Below, piece after piece: positions 54,934 to 64,000 of a stretch of 64,000 nucleotides of DNA (position 1 is the first letter of the stretch; each line of letters starts with the position of its first letter). The DNA lies in NCBI RefSeq assembly GCF_013522825.1, contig NZ_JAAMQZ010000003.1, forward strand, positions 62,001 through 126,000, in the 5' to 3' direction. The notes under the pieces were generated by a model. That model was not told where the DNA came from. It did no database searches and saw nothing but the letters and a program-made list of their open reading frames with translations. The translations under genes were made by a program, and so were the position numbers. The stretch is from Stutzerimonas stutzeri (GTDB lineage: Bacteria; Pseudomonadota; Gammaproteobacteria; Pseudomonadales; Pseudomonadaceae).

Positions 54934-56319
54934 GTGTTCTCATTGAAGCGCCAGGGCGATTTCCGCCTGCAATTGACTCGCACGCTGACCAAGCCAGGTC
55001 GGCATCGGGTCGAGCTATATCTGTTCACGCCCCATGAGACCACCTTCTCCACCCGCACCCTGACCGAGGAGCAGTTCTTTCACAGCGCCCTGGTCCATCG
55101 CTTCCGCCTGCTGGGCCTGCCGACCCAGGACCGGGCCAGCAAGCTGGACACCTCCTTTTCCCTGCTTTCGCCGCACTACGAAATCTTGCACGGCGCCTGG
55201 TTCTTCCAGTACCAGGCGTCCCTGGACCGTCTGCGTCAGCAGTTTCAGGGCAAGGCGAGCGCCGAGCCGCTGGCACGCGCCCTGCGCCTCAGCCAGAACT
55301 TCGCCCAGCGCCTGCGCAAGGCAGAGCCAAAGGGGAGCAAGCAATCACGCTATTTCCGCCAGTTGAACATCTACTTTTCCTGGCTGGCCGAGCAGTTCCT
55401 GCTGGAAAGCATGACTCTGGAAGGCTACGACGCGCTTGATGACGATCTGAAGCTGGCAGTGCAGGAATTCCTGCAGCAGGAGCGGCGCTACCGCGCCGAA
55501 CGCGACTACCTCGGTGACTTCAAGGGCGCGCCGACCCGCGTGTGGAACCGCATGAGCCTCTATCTGCGGCTGCTGGAGTACCCGGTGGTGCTGCGCCAGA
55601 AGATCATCGAACTGGGCGCCGGCACCCGCAAGCTGGTGAAGGCGGCGTCCACCATGCTGATCATGTCGCTGTTCACCTATTTCCTGTTCAACGTGCGCGA
55701 CGCCAGCCAGAAACTGTCCCTGGCGCTGCTGGTGGGTATCGCGCTCATCTATGCGGTGCGCGATCTGCTGCGCGATGACCTGATCGACACCGTCACTCGC
55801 TGGCTGCGCAAGGGCAAGCCGCGCTGGAAGCTGCGCCTGCTGATGCCCTACACCCAGAAATTGATGGCCCAGCAGTTGGTCTGGCTCGATTACCGCAGGC
55901 TCTCCGAACTGAGCAAAGCGGTGCGCGAACATTCCGGCAAATGGGCGACCAACGAGGAGCGGCAGATCATCTGCTACCGCTCACGGCTGCTGCTGGACAA
56001 GGCAGCCTTGTCTCAGGACGAAATTCAGGAGCGCCTGATTCTGGATTTCGGACCGCTGTCTGCGTTGATCCAGGCCAGTCATCAGCAGCTGTTCGAATGG
56101 AAGGAAGAAGAGAACCAGCCGGCAGTCGTTCAAGCCCACGCCATCGAAAAGCAGCACGACTACAATCTGCTGCTGGTGTGCCGGCAGCCGGGGCAGGAGG
56201 CGCCCATGGCGCAGCGCTGGACATTGCGACTGGGCACCGGCGGCATCGTGCGCTGCGAGAGCAAGTCGGTGACCTGGCCCGAGCCGCCGTCCCGACGGCG
56301 CTGGTGGCGACGCGGCTGA
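54934..56319 (+). CDS. Uncharacterised two-helix membrane protein
   Basis: A 461-aa protein starting at GTG ([15 protein letters not shown]) with GGAGG at four bases. It has basic, amphipathic flanks and a pair of helices near 239-255 and 262-280 ([30 protein letters not shown]). The N-terminal 220 residues are soluble and the C-terminal 180 are helical, ending in SRRRWWRRG. No family recognised. It is divergent from purE and upstream of aspA; conserved in other pseudomonads is likely but unverified. Confidence 0.68.
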   Translation: MFSLKRQGDFRLQLTRTLTKPGRHRVELYLFTPHETTFSTRTLTEEQFFHSALVHRFRLLGLPTQDRASKLDTSFSLLSPHYEILHGAWFFQYQASLDRLRQQFQGKASAEPLARALRLSQNFAQRLRKAEPKGSKQSRYFRQLNIYFSWLAEQFLLESMTLEGYDALDDDLKLAVQEFLQQERRYRAERDYLGDFKGAPTRVWNRMSLYLRLLEYPVVLRQKIIELGAGTRKLVKAASTMLIMSLFTYFLFNVRDASQKLSLALLVGIALIYAVRDLLRDDLIDTVTRWLRKGKPRWKLRLLMPYTQKLMAQQLVWLDYRRLSELSKAVREHSGKWATNEERQIICYRSRLLLDKAALSQDEIQERLILDFGPLSALIQASHQQLFEWKEEENQPAVVQAHAIEKQHDYNLLLVCRQPGQEAPMAQRWTLRLGTGGIVRCESKSVTWPEPPSRRRWWRRG

Positions 56320-56441
56320 AGGCGCGGCACAAGCGTTCGCCAGAGGGATTTCCCTTCACTGGCATTGGCCCGAGGAAGGGTTAAAGCCTATGGTAACGGG
56401 CATCGCGGTCTTTACCGCCTGCCCTGAGTTGAGAAATCTCC

Positions 56442-57866
56442 ATGTCCTCGGCTGCCTCCTTTCGTCTCGAAAAAGATCTGCTCGGCACCCTCGAAGTACC
56501 TGCCGAAGCCTATTACGGCATCCAGACCCTGCGTGCGGTGAACAACTTCCGGCTGTCCGGCGTGCCGCTCGCGCACTACCCCAAGCTGGTGGTGGCGCTG
56601 GCAATGGTCAAGCAGGCGGCAGCCGACGCCAACCGCGAGCTGGGCCACCTTGGCGAGAGCAAGCACACCGCCATCAGCCAGGCCTGCGCGCAGCTGATTC
56701 GTGGCGACTATCACGAACAGTTCGTGGTGGACATGATCCAGGGCGGCGCCGGCACCTCGACCAACATGAACACCAACGAGGTGATCGCCAACCTGGCGCT
56801 GGAATCCATGGGCCACGCCAGGGGCGAATACCGCTACCTGCACCCGAACAACGACGTGAACATGGCGCAGTCCACCAACGATGCCTACCCCACGGCGATC
56901 CGCCTGGGCCTGCTGCTCGGTCACGACACCCTGCTGGCCAGCCTCGACAGCCTGATCGGGGCCTTCGCCGCCAAGGGCAATGAGTTTGCTCACGTACTGA
57001 AGATGGGCCGCACTCAGCTGCAGGACGCCGTGCCGATGACCCTCGGCCAGGAGTTTCGCGCCTTCGCCACCACGCTCGGCGAGGACCTTGAACACTTGCG
57101 CCTGATCGCCTCGCAGTTGCTGGTGGAGGTGAACCTCGGCGGCACCGCCATCGGCACCGGCATCAATGCCGACCCCAACTATCAGGCACTGGCCGTGGCG
57201 CGCCTGGCCACCATCAGCGGCCAGCCGCTCAAGCCCGCCGTCGATCTGATCGAAGCCACATCGGACATGGGCGCCTTCGTCACCTTCTCCAGCGTCCTCA
57301 AGCGCCTGGCGGTGAAACTGTCGAAGATCTGCAACGACCTGCGCCTGCTCTCCAGCGGCCCGCGCACCGGCATCAACGAGATCAACCTGCCGCCGCGCCA
57401 GCCGGGCAGCTCGATCATGCCGGGCAAAGTCAACCCGGTTATACCCGAAGCGGTCAATCAGGTCGCCTTCGAGGTAATCGGTAACGACCTGGCGCTGACC
57501 ATGGCCGCCGAGGCCGGCCAGCTGCAGCTCAACGTGATGGAGCCACTGATCGCCTACAAGCTGTTCGACTCCATCGGCCTGCTGCAGCGCGCCATGGACA
57601 TGCTGCGCGAGCACTGCATCCATGGCATCACCGCCAATGAGGACCGCTGCCGCCAACTGATGGAAAACTCCATCGGCCTGATCACTGCCCTGAACCCCTA
57701 CATCGGCTACGAGAACGCCACCCGCATCGCCGGCCTGGCGCTGCTCAGCGGTCGCGGCGTACTGGAGCTGGTGCGTGAGGAAAAGCTGCTGGACGATGCC
57801 ACCCTGGACGACATCCTGCGCCCGGAAAACATGATCGCCCCGCGCCTGGTGCCGTTGCGTCAATGA
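56442..57866 (+). CDS. aspA: Aspartate ammonia-lyase
   Basis: A 474-aa homotetrameric lyase of the fumarase/aspartase superfamily making fumarate and ammonia. The signature GSSIMPGKVNPVIPE carries the catalytic Ser; GGAGTSTNMNTNEVIAN and SQDAYPTA-like STNDAYPTAIRL, EVNLGGTAIGTG blocks are family marks. Start MSSAAS; no strong Shine-Dalgarno noted. Follows the membrane protein by about 120 bases. Confidence 0.95.
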   Translation: MSSAASFRLEKDLLGTLEVPAEAYYGIQTLRAVNNFRLSGVPLAHYPKLVVALAMVKQAAADANRELGHLGESKHTAISQACAQLIRGDYHEQFVVDMIQGGAGTSTNMNTNEVIANLALESMGHARGEYRYLHPNNDVNMAQSTNDAYPTAIRLGLLLGHDTLLASLDSLIGAFAAKGNEFAHVLKMGRTQLQDAVPMTLGQEFRAFATTLGEDLEHLRLIASQLLVEVNLGGTAIGTGINADPNYQALAVARLATISGQPLKPAVDLIEATSDMGAFVTFSSVLKRLAVKLSKICNDLRLLSSGPRTGINEINLPPRQPGSSIMPGKVNPVIPEAVNQVAFEVIGNDLALTMAAEAGQLQLNVMEPLIAYKLFDSIGLLQRAMDMLREHCIHGITANEDRCRQLMENSIGLITALNPYIGYENATRIAGLALLSGRGVLELVREEKLLDDATLDDILRPENMIAPRLVPLRQ

Positions 57867-57910
57867 ACGACAGCAGGCCGCCCCGCGCCAAGCACAGCGG
57901 CCTCATCGCC

Positions 57911-59398
57911 CTAGAGCCGCCAGGCGCGCCGCAGCGCCTCGAGAGCCTGCTCGATCCGAGCCTCCGGCACGGCAGCGAACCCCAGCACCAGCCCCGCTCG
58001 ATCATCCTCCGGGGTGGCGCTATCGGGTAGCCAGTAGCGGCTCAAAGCCGACATCTCTACACCAACCCGCTCAGCCGCAGCGATCAGCCCGCGCTCGCGA
58101 GCCAGGCCGTCCACCCGCACGCACAGATGCAGCCCAGCGTGCACCGGAGGTATCGGCGCACAGCCATCGATCGCGCTCGGCCAGCACGCCAGCAAGGTAT
58201 CGCGCCGGGCTCGGGCAGCGCCGCGCATACGCCGGATATGTCGCTGGAAGTGCCCGGCAGCGATGAATTCGGCCATCACCGCCTGGGTGCCGATCTCCGG
58301 GTGGCGCATATCCAGCGCGCGGCGGCGGGCGAAGGCCTCAGCCAGAGCCGGCGGCAGGACCAGGTAGCCCAGGCGCAGCGCCGGGAAGGCGATTTTGCAG
58401 AAGGTGCCGACATACAGCACGCGGCCTTGTCGATCGAGCGCAGCGAGAGGGGCCAACGGCGTACCGCTATAGCGATACTCGCCATCGTAGTCGTCTTCGA
58501 TGATCAGGCCGTCACTGCGTTGCGCCCATTCCAGCAGCTCCAGCCGCCGCGCCAGCGACAGTGTCACACCGGTCGGGTACTGATGCGACGGCGTCACGTA
58601 AACCAGCCTGCAGCCGTCGATCTGCGCCAGCTCGGCGGTATCCAGGCCTTCGCTGTCCACCGCCACCCCGCACAGCTGCGCCCCCGCGACCGCCAGCGCG
58701 TGTCCCGCGGCGCGGTAGCCAGGATTCTCCACCGCCACCCGCGCGCCGGGGCTGACCAGTAACTGCGCGCACAGGCTGATGGCCTGCTGTGCACCACTGG
58801 TGACCACGATCTGCTCAGGGGTGCAGTGCAGGCCGCGGCTGTTGCGCAGATAGGCGGCGATCAACTCACGCAGTTGCAGATCACCAGCCGGATCACCGTA
58901 ACCCAGGCGCGCCGGCGACGGTTTGCGCCAGAAGCGTGCGGACAGGCGTGCCCAGATCTCGAACGGAAACAGGTCGAATGCCGGCACGCCGACTCGAAAC
59001 GCTCTCGGCGGGCCGCTCAGTGGCGGTTGCAGATAATGCGTTTGCAGCAATTGCAGTGCGGCGCTGTGCCTGTTACCGGGTATCTGCACCTGAGCCGAAG
59101 AAGTTGCGGCTGTCTGCGCCGTCGCGCTCAACTCGGCGACATAGGTGCCGGCACCGACCCGCCCCTCGACATAGCCTTCGGCATACAGTTGATCGAAGGC
59201 TCGGGTCACGGTGTTGCGTGAAATACCCAGCAGGCGCGCCAGGTCACGACTGGCCGGCAGGCGCGTGCGACCTTGCAGACGTCCATCGAGGATACGTTCG
59301 CGCAGCGCCTGGTACAACTGGCGCGCCAGCCCCTGCTGCGGGTCCAGGCGGATGCCGGACAGGTCGACCGGCAATGGCGGAGCAGACGGGGCAGGCAT
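57911..59398 (-). CDS. MocR/PdxR-type GntR regulator with aminotransferase domain
   Basis: About 495 aa. N-terminal winged helix (about 20-85: LYQALRERILDGRLQGRTRLPASRDLARLLGISRNTVTRAFDQL) fused to a fold-I aminotransferase-like domain with PLP-lysine region VGTFCKIAFPALRLGYL and GAQQAISLCAQLL. Such proteins sense PLP or amines rather than catalyse. GGAG precedes MPAPSAP by nine bases, so I prefer that start to an ATG five codons earlier. Divergent from the PaiB gene; probably controls it and itself. Confidence 0.87.
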   Translation of the reverse strand: MPAPSAPPLPVDLSGIRLDPQQGLARQLYQALRERILDGRLQGRTRLPASRDLARLLGISRNTVTRAFDQLYAEGYVEGRVGAGTYVAELSATAQTAATSSAQVQIPGNRHSAALQLLQTHYLQPPLSGPPRAFRVGVPAFDLFPFEIWARLSARFWRKPSPARLGYGDPAGDLQLRELIAAYLRNSRGLHCTPEQIVVTSGAQQAISLCAQLLVSPGARVAVENPGYRAAGHALAVAGAQLCGVAVDSEGLDTAELAQIDGCRLVYVTPSHQYPTGVTLSLARRLELLEWAQRSDGLIIEDDYDGEYRYSGTPLAPLAALDRQGRVLYVGTFCKIAFPALRLGYLVLPPALAEAFARRRALDMRHPEIGTQAVMAEFIAAGHFQRHIRRMRGAARARRDTLLACWPSAIDGCAPIPPVHAGLHLCVRVDGLARERGLIAAAERVGVEMSALSRYWLPDSATPEDDRAGLVLGFAAVPEARIEQALEALRRAWRL

Positions 59399-59434
59399 GC
59401 AGATTGGCTCCATGAAAGTTACTGAAAATGGATC

Positions 59435-59463
59435 TTACAACAGGCCAATACTCTGCCTAGCAT
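59435..59463 (+). promoter_or_regulatory. Possible promoter of paiB-GNAT-GNAT
   Basis: TTACAA, 17 bases, TAGCAT, about 27 bases before the ATG, in the 91-base divergent gap with the MocR gene. A regulator site is expected here; ATGGATCTTAC at 59428 is a possible half-site. Weak match to consensus. Confidence 0.32.
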
Positions 59464-59489
59464 GGCTCCACAGCACCAGGAGCCTGCCC

Positions 59490-60140
59490 ATGTACACGCC
59501 CAGCGCCTTTCGCCAGAACGACCTCGCCGCACTGCATCGGCAGATGCGCGCCTGTCGCCTGCCCACCCTGGTCAGCCACGGTACGAACGGCCTGCTCGCC
59601 AGTCATCTGCCGCTGCTGCTGGAGCCTGACGAAGGCCCTTGCGGCACGCTGTATGGCCACTTCGCCAGGGCCAACCCGCAATGGCGTGAGCTGGCCAAAG
59701 GCAGCCCCGTGCTGGTGATCTTCCAGGGCGCGGACGCCTATATCAGCCCATCCTGGTACGCCGCCAAGGCCGAGCACGGCAAGGTGGTGCCAACCTGGAA
59801 CTACATCAGCGTGCAGGCCCAGGGCCGCGCCGAAGTGTTCGACGACGCCGAGCGCCTGCTGCAACTGGTCAGCCGCCTGAGTGAGCGGCACGAAGCCGGG
59901 CGCCCGCAGCCCTGGGCCGTGAGCGACGCACCCGGCGACTACATCACCGACATGCTGCGCGCCATCGTTGGCTTCGCCCTGCCCATCGAACGCCTGGACG
60001 GCAAATGGAAACTCGGACAGAACCGCAGCCAGGCCGACCAGGCGAGTGTGCGTGCGGGCCTGGCAGCCAGCCCCGAGCCCCGTGACCGCGAACTGGTCGC
60101 GTCTATCAATCACGATCACTTAGCCAAGGAAGCACCATGA
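59490..60140 (+). CDS. PaiB-like FMN-binding negative transcriptional regulator
   Basis: A 216-aa split-barrel flavoprotein of the PaiB family: YTPSAFRQNDLAALHRQMRACRLPTLVS, HLPLLLE, GTLYGHFARANPQW, VLVIFQGADAYISPSWYAAK and VPTWNYISVQAQGRAEVF are its blocks, ending LDGKWKLGQNRS. In Bacillus PaiB represses degradative enzymes and sporulation and pairs with PaiA, an acetyltransferase. Start has AGGAG at eight bases. Stop overlaps the next gene. Confidence 0.9.
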   Translation: MYTPSAFRQNDLAALHRQMRACRLPTLVSHGTNGLLASHLPLLLEPDEGPCGTLYGHFARANPQWRELAKGSPVLVIFQGADAYISPSWYAAKAEHGKVVPTWNYISVQAQGRAEVFDDAERLLQLVSRLSERHEAGRPQPWAVSDAPGDYITDMLRAIVGFALPIERLDGKWKLGQNRSQADQASVRAGLAASPEPRDRELVASINHDHLAKEAP

Positions 60141-60580
60141 GCATTGAAATCCGTCCCGTGAGCCCTGTCGATCACGCCGCCTGGCTACCGCTCTGGCAGA
60201 GTTATCTGGACTTTTACCAAAGCGAACTGCCCGTCGGAACCAGCGAAATGACCTGGCAGCGCTTTCTCGACCCGACCGAGCCCATGCATGCCGCGCTGGC
60301 TTGGCAGAGAAGGCGCGCCGTGGGCCTGGTGCATTTCATCTACCACCGCTCCTGCTGGACAGTGGGCGATTACTGCTACCTGCAGGATCTGTTCGTCGCC
60401 GACGGCCTGCGCGGCGGCGGCATCGGTCGCAGGCTGATCGAACACGTCTATGCGCAGGCCCGCGCCGCTGGTGCCTCGCGGGTACATTGGCTGACCCACG
60501 AAAGCAACAGCGACGCCATGCAGCTCTACGAGCGCATCGCCGACCGCTCGGGCTTTGTCCAGTACCGCAAACTGTTCTGA
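60137..60580 (+). CDS. GNAT acetyltransferase 1
   Basis: A 147-aa GNAT fold with acetyl-CoA loop FVADGLRGGGIGRRLIEHVYAQARAAGASRVHWLTHESNSDAMQLYERI. It resembles N-acetyltransferases of the PaiA/diamine type; ATG overlaps the paiB stop, so coupled. Substrate unknown. Confidence 0.87.
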   Translation: MSIEIRPVSPVDHAAWLPLWQSYLDFYQSELPVGTSEMTWQRFLDPTEPMHAALAWQRRRAVGLVHFIYHRSCWTVGDYCYLQDLFVADGLRGGGIGRRLIEHVYAQARAAGASRVHWLTHESNSDAMQLYERIADRSGFVQYRKLF

Positions 60581-60594
60581 GCAGGAGCCGCACC

Positions 60595-61278
60595 ATGCCC
60601 CAGCTAGCCCCAACCGACTGGCAGCCCGTGCCAAGCCCGTCCCGCGCCCCACTGATGGGGCAGTACGTGCAACTCGAACCACTGGCCCCTGCGCGACACG
60701 GCGAGGACCTCTGGAAGGCGCTGCAAGGGTCCGGCGACCCAGCACTGTGGGACTACCTGCCCTATGGCCCGTTCAACGAGCGCAGCGTATTCGATACCTG
60801 GCTGGGCGACTGCGCCACCAGCTCCGACCCGCTGTTCTTCGCCGTGATCGACCGGCGCCATCGGCGAGCGGTCGGGCTGCTGAGCTTTCTGCGCATCACA
60901 CCGGCACACGGCTGCATCGAGATCGGTCACGTCATCTTCGGCCCTTCACTTCAGCGTAGCCCGGCCTCGACCGAGGCGGTCTTCCTGCTGGCCAGGCTTG
61001 CCCTGGGTGAGCTGGGCTACCGTCGCCTGGAATGGAAATGCAATGCCGACAACACCCGCTCCATGCGTGCCGCCACGCGCCTGGGCTTCAGCTACGAAGG
61101 GTTGTTTCGCCAGCACATGCTGGTCAAGGGACGCAACCGCGACACAGCCTGGTTCTCCATCCTCGATAGCGAATGGCCGGCCTGCAATCGGGCTTTCGAA
61201 CGCTGGCTGGCAGCGGATAACTTCGATGCCGAGGGACGGCAGAAGCAGAGTCTGCAAACGCTGAGGGAGCAACCATGA
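60595..61278 (+). CDS. GNAT acetyltransferase 2, RimJ/RimL-like
   Basis: A 227-aa protein of the Acetyltransf_3 group: VQLEPLAPARHGEDLWKAL, DPLFFAVIDRRHRRAVGLLSFLRITPAHGCIEIGHVIFGPSLQRSPASTEAVFLL and LGFSYEGLFRQHMLVKGRNRDTAWFSI. Such enzymes acetylate protein N-termini or small amines. AGGAG precedes the start. Last of the paiB-GNAT-GNAT set. Confidence 0.87.
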   Translation: MPQLAPTDWQPVPSPSRAPLMGQYVQLEPLAPARHGEDLWKALQGSGDPALWDYLPYGPFNERSVFDTWLGDCATSSDPLFFAVIDRRHRRAVGLLSFLRITPAHGCIEIGHVIFGPSLQRSPASTEAVFLLARLALGELGYRRLEWKCNADNTRSMRAATRLGFSYEGLFRQHMLVKGRNRDTAWFSILDSEWPACNRAFERWLAADNFDAEGRQKQSLQTLREQP

Positions 61279-61382
61279 CGTAGCGGCGAGCCACTCGATC
61301 CCGAGCAGGGTCCGGCGAATCTCGGCAACGGCCTGTATCAGCGTTAAGCTGGCGCACCGAGCCATCAGACAGTGAGCCCCGC

Positions 61383-62369
61383 ATGAGCTGTACGAAACTC
61401 CTGGTGCTTTACACCGGCGGCACCATCGGCATGCAGCAGAGCGCCGAGGGGCTGGCACCTGCCTCCGGTTTCGACAGCCGCATCCACGCCCGGCAGCAAG
61501 AGCAGTCGCTGGATTTGCCGGCCTGGCAGTTTCACGCACTGCTGCCGCCCATCGACAGCGCCAACATGAATCAGCAGCACTGGCTGGCCATGGCCGACGC
61601 CATCCGCCACGGCGTCGAGGCCGATGGCTGCGATGGCGTGCTGGTCCTGCACGGCACCGACACCCTGGCCTACAGCGCCGCGGCCCTGAGCTTTCTGCTG
61701 CTGGGGCTGCCGGTGCCGGTCCTGCTGACCGGCTCCATGCTGCCGGCGGGCGCGCCCGGCAGCGATGCCTGGGACAACCTGTTCGGCGCCATGCAGGCGC
61801 TGCAGACAGGTCTGACGCCCGGCGTACAGCTGTACTTCCACGGCAAGCTGATGCATGGCGCGCGGGTCAGCAAGCGGGGCACGGCAACCCTCGATGCCTT
61901 CGCCGTTGCGCCACGCCTGCGCCAGAGCGCGCGCGCCGAAGAGGTCCCGGCTGCCCTGGGCTATCGCCAGTCACGCCAGCCGGTCAACCTGGCCGTGCTG
62001 CCGTTGTATCCCGGCATCCGCGCCGCACAGGTGCAGGCGCTGCTCGACACGGGCGTGCAGGGATTGCTGCTCGAATGCTACGGCAGCGGCACCGGACCTG
62101 CCGAGGATGACGCGCTGCTGGCGGCCTTGCACAGCGCCCATCAGCGCGGCGTGGTGCTGGTCGCCATCAGTCAGTGCCCGCAGGGGCATGTAGAGTTCGG
62201 CCTCTATGCCGCCGGCAGCCAGCTGGCGAGTACCGGGCTGATTTCGGGCGGCGGCATGACCCGCGAAGCCGCGCTGGCCAAGCTGTTCGCCCTGCTCGGC
62301 GCGGGCCTGTCACAAGCCGAAGTGGAACACTGGTTTGCGCTGGATCTGTGCGGCGAGAACGCTGACTGA
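61383..62369 (+). CDS. ansA: Type I L-asparaginase
   Basis: A 328-aa cytoplasmic-type asparaginase. First catalytic Thr in VLYTGGTIGMQ, second in VLHGTDTLAYSAAALSF; no signal peptide. Converts asparagine to aspartate and ammonia, near aspA (fumarate from aspartate) though not in its operon. About 104 bases after the second GNAT, so it may be separately transcribed. Confidence 0.9.
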   Translation: MSCTKLLVLYTGGTIGMQQSAEGLAPASGFDSRIHARQQEQSLDLPAWQFHALLPPIDSANMNQQHWLAMADAIRHGVEADGCDGVLVLHGTDTLAYSAAALSFLLLGLPVPVLLTGSMLPAGAPGSDAWDNLFGAMQALQTGLTPGVQLYFHGKLMHGARVSKRGTATLDAFAVAPRLRQSARAEEVPAALGYRQSRQPVNLAVLPLYPGIRAAQVQALLDTGVQGLLLECYGSGTGPAEDDALLAALHSAHQRGVVLVAISQCPQGHVEFGLYAAGSQLASTGLISGGGMTREAALAKLFALLGAGLSQAEVEHWFALDLCGENAD

Positions 62370-62412
62370 GCACTCGGCCTGTTGCCGTTTCATCGCGCCT
62401 GACCGTCCGCCC

Positions 62413-62489
62413 GTCGGGTCTGTGAAGCGTGACCCGACCTATGAACCCCAGGCATTTGTAGGTCGGATTAGCCGAAGGCGTAATCCGAC
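62413..62489. repeat. B-A palindrome pair between asparaginase and sensor kinase
   Basis: B unit at 62413-62442 (GGGTC/GACCC) and A unit at 62458-62489 (GGATTA/TAATCC) with shared GTAGG flanks, 15 bases apart, in the convergent gap. A decayed A fragment follows. Confidence 0.75.
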
Positions 62490-62527
62490 GGCTTGAAGAC
62501 ATAAACCGACGATGACGGCGTGGCGCC

Positions 62528-64000
62528 TCAGCATTTATCCCCGGACAGCACCGGCAACACGATCCAGAAGCGGCTGCCAACGCCCGGCTCGCTCCAGACG
62601 CCGATATCGCCGTGCATCAGCCGGGCATATTCCAGGCACAGCGACAGCCCGATGCCAGCCCCCAGAATGCTGGAGTTTTCCCGGCCCAGACGCTGGAAGG
62701 GCTCGAACATCCGCGCCTGCTGGGCTTCGTCGATGCCCAGACCGCTGTCTTCGACGACCAGATGCACTTGGTCATTCTGCCGCTCGACAGCCAGCAGAAC
62801 CCGTCCGTCCGGGGTGTTGTACTTGATGGCATTGGACAGCAGGTTGAGCAGTACCTGACGCAGCCGTCGCGGCTCGGCCAGCACCTGCACCGGCGCAGCC
62901 GGCAGATCGAACTCCAGATGCAAGCCCTGACGCCGCACATCGAGGGCGACCAGTTCGGCACATTCACGCACCAGCGCGATGACCTCGACCCGCTCCAGCT
63001 GCAATCGCGGAGGCTCGGCCTGCAGGCTCGACCAGTCGAGAATATCGCCCAGCAGTTGGTTGAGATGCCGGCTGGCCAGCAGGATTTCGTCGAGATAATC
63101 GGCAGCCTCCGGGTCGGCTTCCTCCGAGCAGTCCATGCGCATCAGTTGGGCAAAGCCGAGAATCGCATTGAGCGGCGTGCGCAGTTCATGACTGATGCCG
63201 GAGATCAGGTGAGTCTTGGCCTCGTTGGCGGTCTGGGCCTGTACAGTCGCCTGACGCAGGTCTTCCTCGACCCGCTTGAGCGCATCGATATCCACGTAGG
63301 TGCCGGCCACCAGCACGGCCTGCCCGGTCTGCGGGTCCCGCTCAAGCACACGACCACGGCTCAACAGCCAGTGGTAATCGCCCAGGGCGTCGGCAAAGCG
63401 AAATTCACTTTCGTAACGCAACGCGCCCCCGCGATGCATGCGCTCCAGCTCGGCGCGCATGCGCGGCAGGTCGGCGGGGTGAACACGCTGCAGAAACTGC
63501 GCCTCGCTGAGCCGCGACGAAGGCAACCCGAAGCGCGCCGGCAGGCGTCCGCGAAACTGCAGCGTGGCACTGCGCAGGTCGCTTTCCCAGAGGCTTTCGG
63601 TAGCGCTTTCCAGCACCAGCTCCAGATGTCGCTGCGCCTGCGAACGCTGTGCTTCGCTGAATTCCAGCTGGCTGCCGATGGCCTGGGTGTGGCGTGCCAG
63701 ATCGTTCAGCTCGCGGATATCCGAGGCCGCCGGTTGCGGGCGCCAGTGGCCCAGGCCGATCTGCCCCATCATTTGCGAAATGCTGGCGATAGGTGCCAGC
63801 AGCGACTCGCTGAGGCGGCGCGCGCGCAGCCACATATAGGCGAAAAACGCTAGGTAGAACAGCACCAGCCCGGCGATCAGCAGATAGCCGATCTGCTGGT
63901 AGCGGCTGGCCAGGGCGTTGGTCTGGCTGAAGACCTGGGCTTCATCGACCACGGCCAGCAGATACCAGCCGGTGTGCTCAACTCGGGTCCAGGCGACGAG
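62528..64000 (-). CDS. PAS-containing sensor histidine kinase, 5' end outside window
   Basis: The frame is open to the right edge, so the N-terminus is missing. Visible parts, in order: the end of a periplasmic sensor (EHTGWYLLAVVDEA, dCache-like), a helix (LLIAGLVLFYLAFFAYMWL), a HAMP-like linker, a PAS_3 domain (about 130-260 of the visible part), HisKA with phosphorylatable His in ISGISHELRTPLNAILGFAQLM, and HATPase with NLLSNAIKYN, DSGLGI and GAGIGLSLC. No response-regulator domain is seen before the stop. Signal unknown. Confidence 0.87.
   Translation of the reverse strand, partial: LVAWTRVEHTGWYLLAVVDEAQVFSQTNALASRYQQIGYLLIAGLVLFYLAFFAYMWLRARRLSESLLAPIASISQMMGQIGLGHWRPQPAASDIRELNDLARHTQAIGSQLEFSEAQRSQAQRHLELVLESATESLWESDLRSATLQFRGRLPARFGLPSSRLSEAQFLQRVHPADLPRMRAELERMHRGGALRYESEFRFADALGDYHWLLSRGRVLERDPQTGQAVLVAGTYVDIDALKRVEEDLRQATVQAQTANEAKTHLISGISHELRTPLNAILGFAQLMRMDCSEEADPEAADYLDEILLASRHLNQLLGDILDWSSLQAEPPRLQLERVEVIALVRECAELVALDVRRQGLHLEFDLPAAPVQVLAEPRRLRQVLLNLLSNAIKYNTPDGRVLLAVERQNDQVHLVVEDSGLGIDEAQQARMFEPFQRLGRENSSILGAGIGLSLCLEYARLMHGDIGVWSEPGVGSRFWIVLPVLSGDKC

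Overview
This is a 64 kb stretch of core chromosome from a GC-rich gammaproteobacterium, almost certainly Pseudomonas in the broad sense. The AlgB/KinB two-component pair, AmpDh2 amidase, DgcH-type cyclase, cytochrome c4, HitAB iron transporter and the hisBHAF and purEK blocks are all of Pseudomonas type. The abundance of interspersed palindromes with GGATTA/TAATCC arms suggests the mendocina/oleovorans/stutzeri side of the genus, but that placement is an inference. No prophage, CRISPR array, defence island, secondary-metabolite cluster or intact transposase gene was found.

Layout. 0-2.6 kb: tail of an AbrB-type membrane protein, a fused SpmA/SpmB-like nucleoside-gate membrane protein and two small membrane or secreted proteins. 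2.6-6.4 kb: a DUF2383 protein and algB-kinB. 6.7-12.6 kb: ampDh2-dgcH-endonuclease/phosphatase-dsbA-cytochrome c4 on the minus strand, then engB. 12.8-20.5 kb: glycine cleavage genes gcvTHP and the iron transporter hitAB. 20.6-27.7 kb: ygfB-pepP-ubiH-ubiI, divergent from the TIGR02449 gene-zapA-6S RNA-fthC block (same order as E. coli), then an EVE protein and a FliL-like protein. 27.9-36.0 kb: quinone oxidoreductase, secB-grxC-rhodanese, gpmI-envC-ctpA-yibQ. 36.2-43.4 kb: hisBHAF, a PanZ-like acetyltransferase, asmA-mutY-yggX. 43.6-50.2 kb: tRNA-Phe, a periplasmic binding protein, a BetT-type choline transporter and a four-gene amino-acid ABC transporter. 50.3-57.9 kb: an aldose-1-epimerase-like protein, a uracil-DNA-glycosylase-family protein, DUF3299, GlsB, purEK, an uncharacterised two-helix membrane protein and aspA. 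57.9-64 kb: a MocR regulator divergent from paiB-GNAT-GNAT, an asparaginase and a truncated sensor kinase.

From memory of PAO1 locus numbers, the blocks correspond to PA5483-5492, PA5213-5229, PA5128-5148, PA5152-5155 and PA5425-5429 joined end to end, so the local gene sets are conserved but the long-range order is rearranged. One junction, where engB lacks its usual neighbour polA, is occupied by repeats.

The most interesting material is between the genes. (1) A family of short palindromes, about two dozen copies in several stem classes. The stem arms change together while a CGCYTT-like core stays, and copies often sit as A-B pairs. (2) A 262-bp MITE-like element with perfect 20-bp terminal inverted repeats between envC and ctpA. 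(3) Three related dyads after hisH, hisA and hisF. (4) A three-hairpin purE leader that looks like an attenuator. (5) Paired GGCCGAA palindromes on both sides of a two-gene block. Among genes, the MocR-PaiB-GNAT-GNAT cassette, the 461-aa protein after purE and a 43-codon ORF before cytochrome c4 most deserve follow-up. Identifications rest on motif and neighbourhood recognition without database searches.
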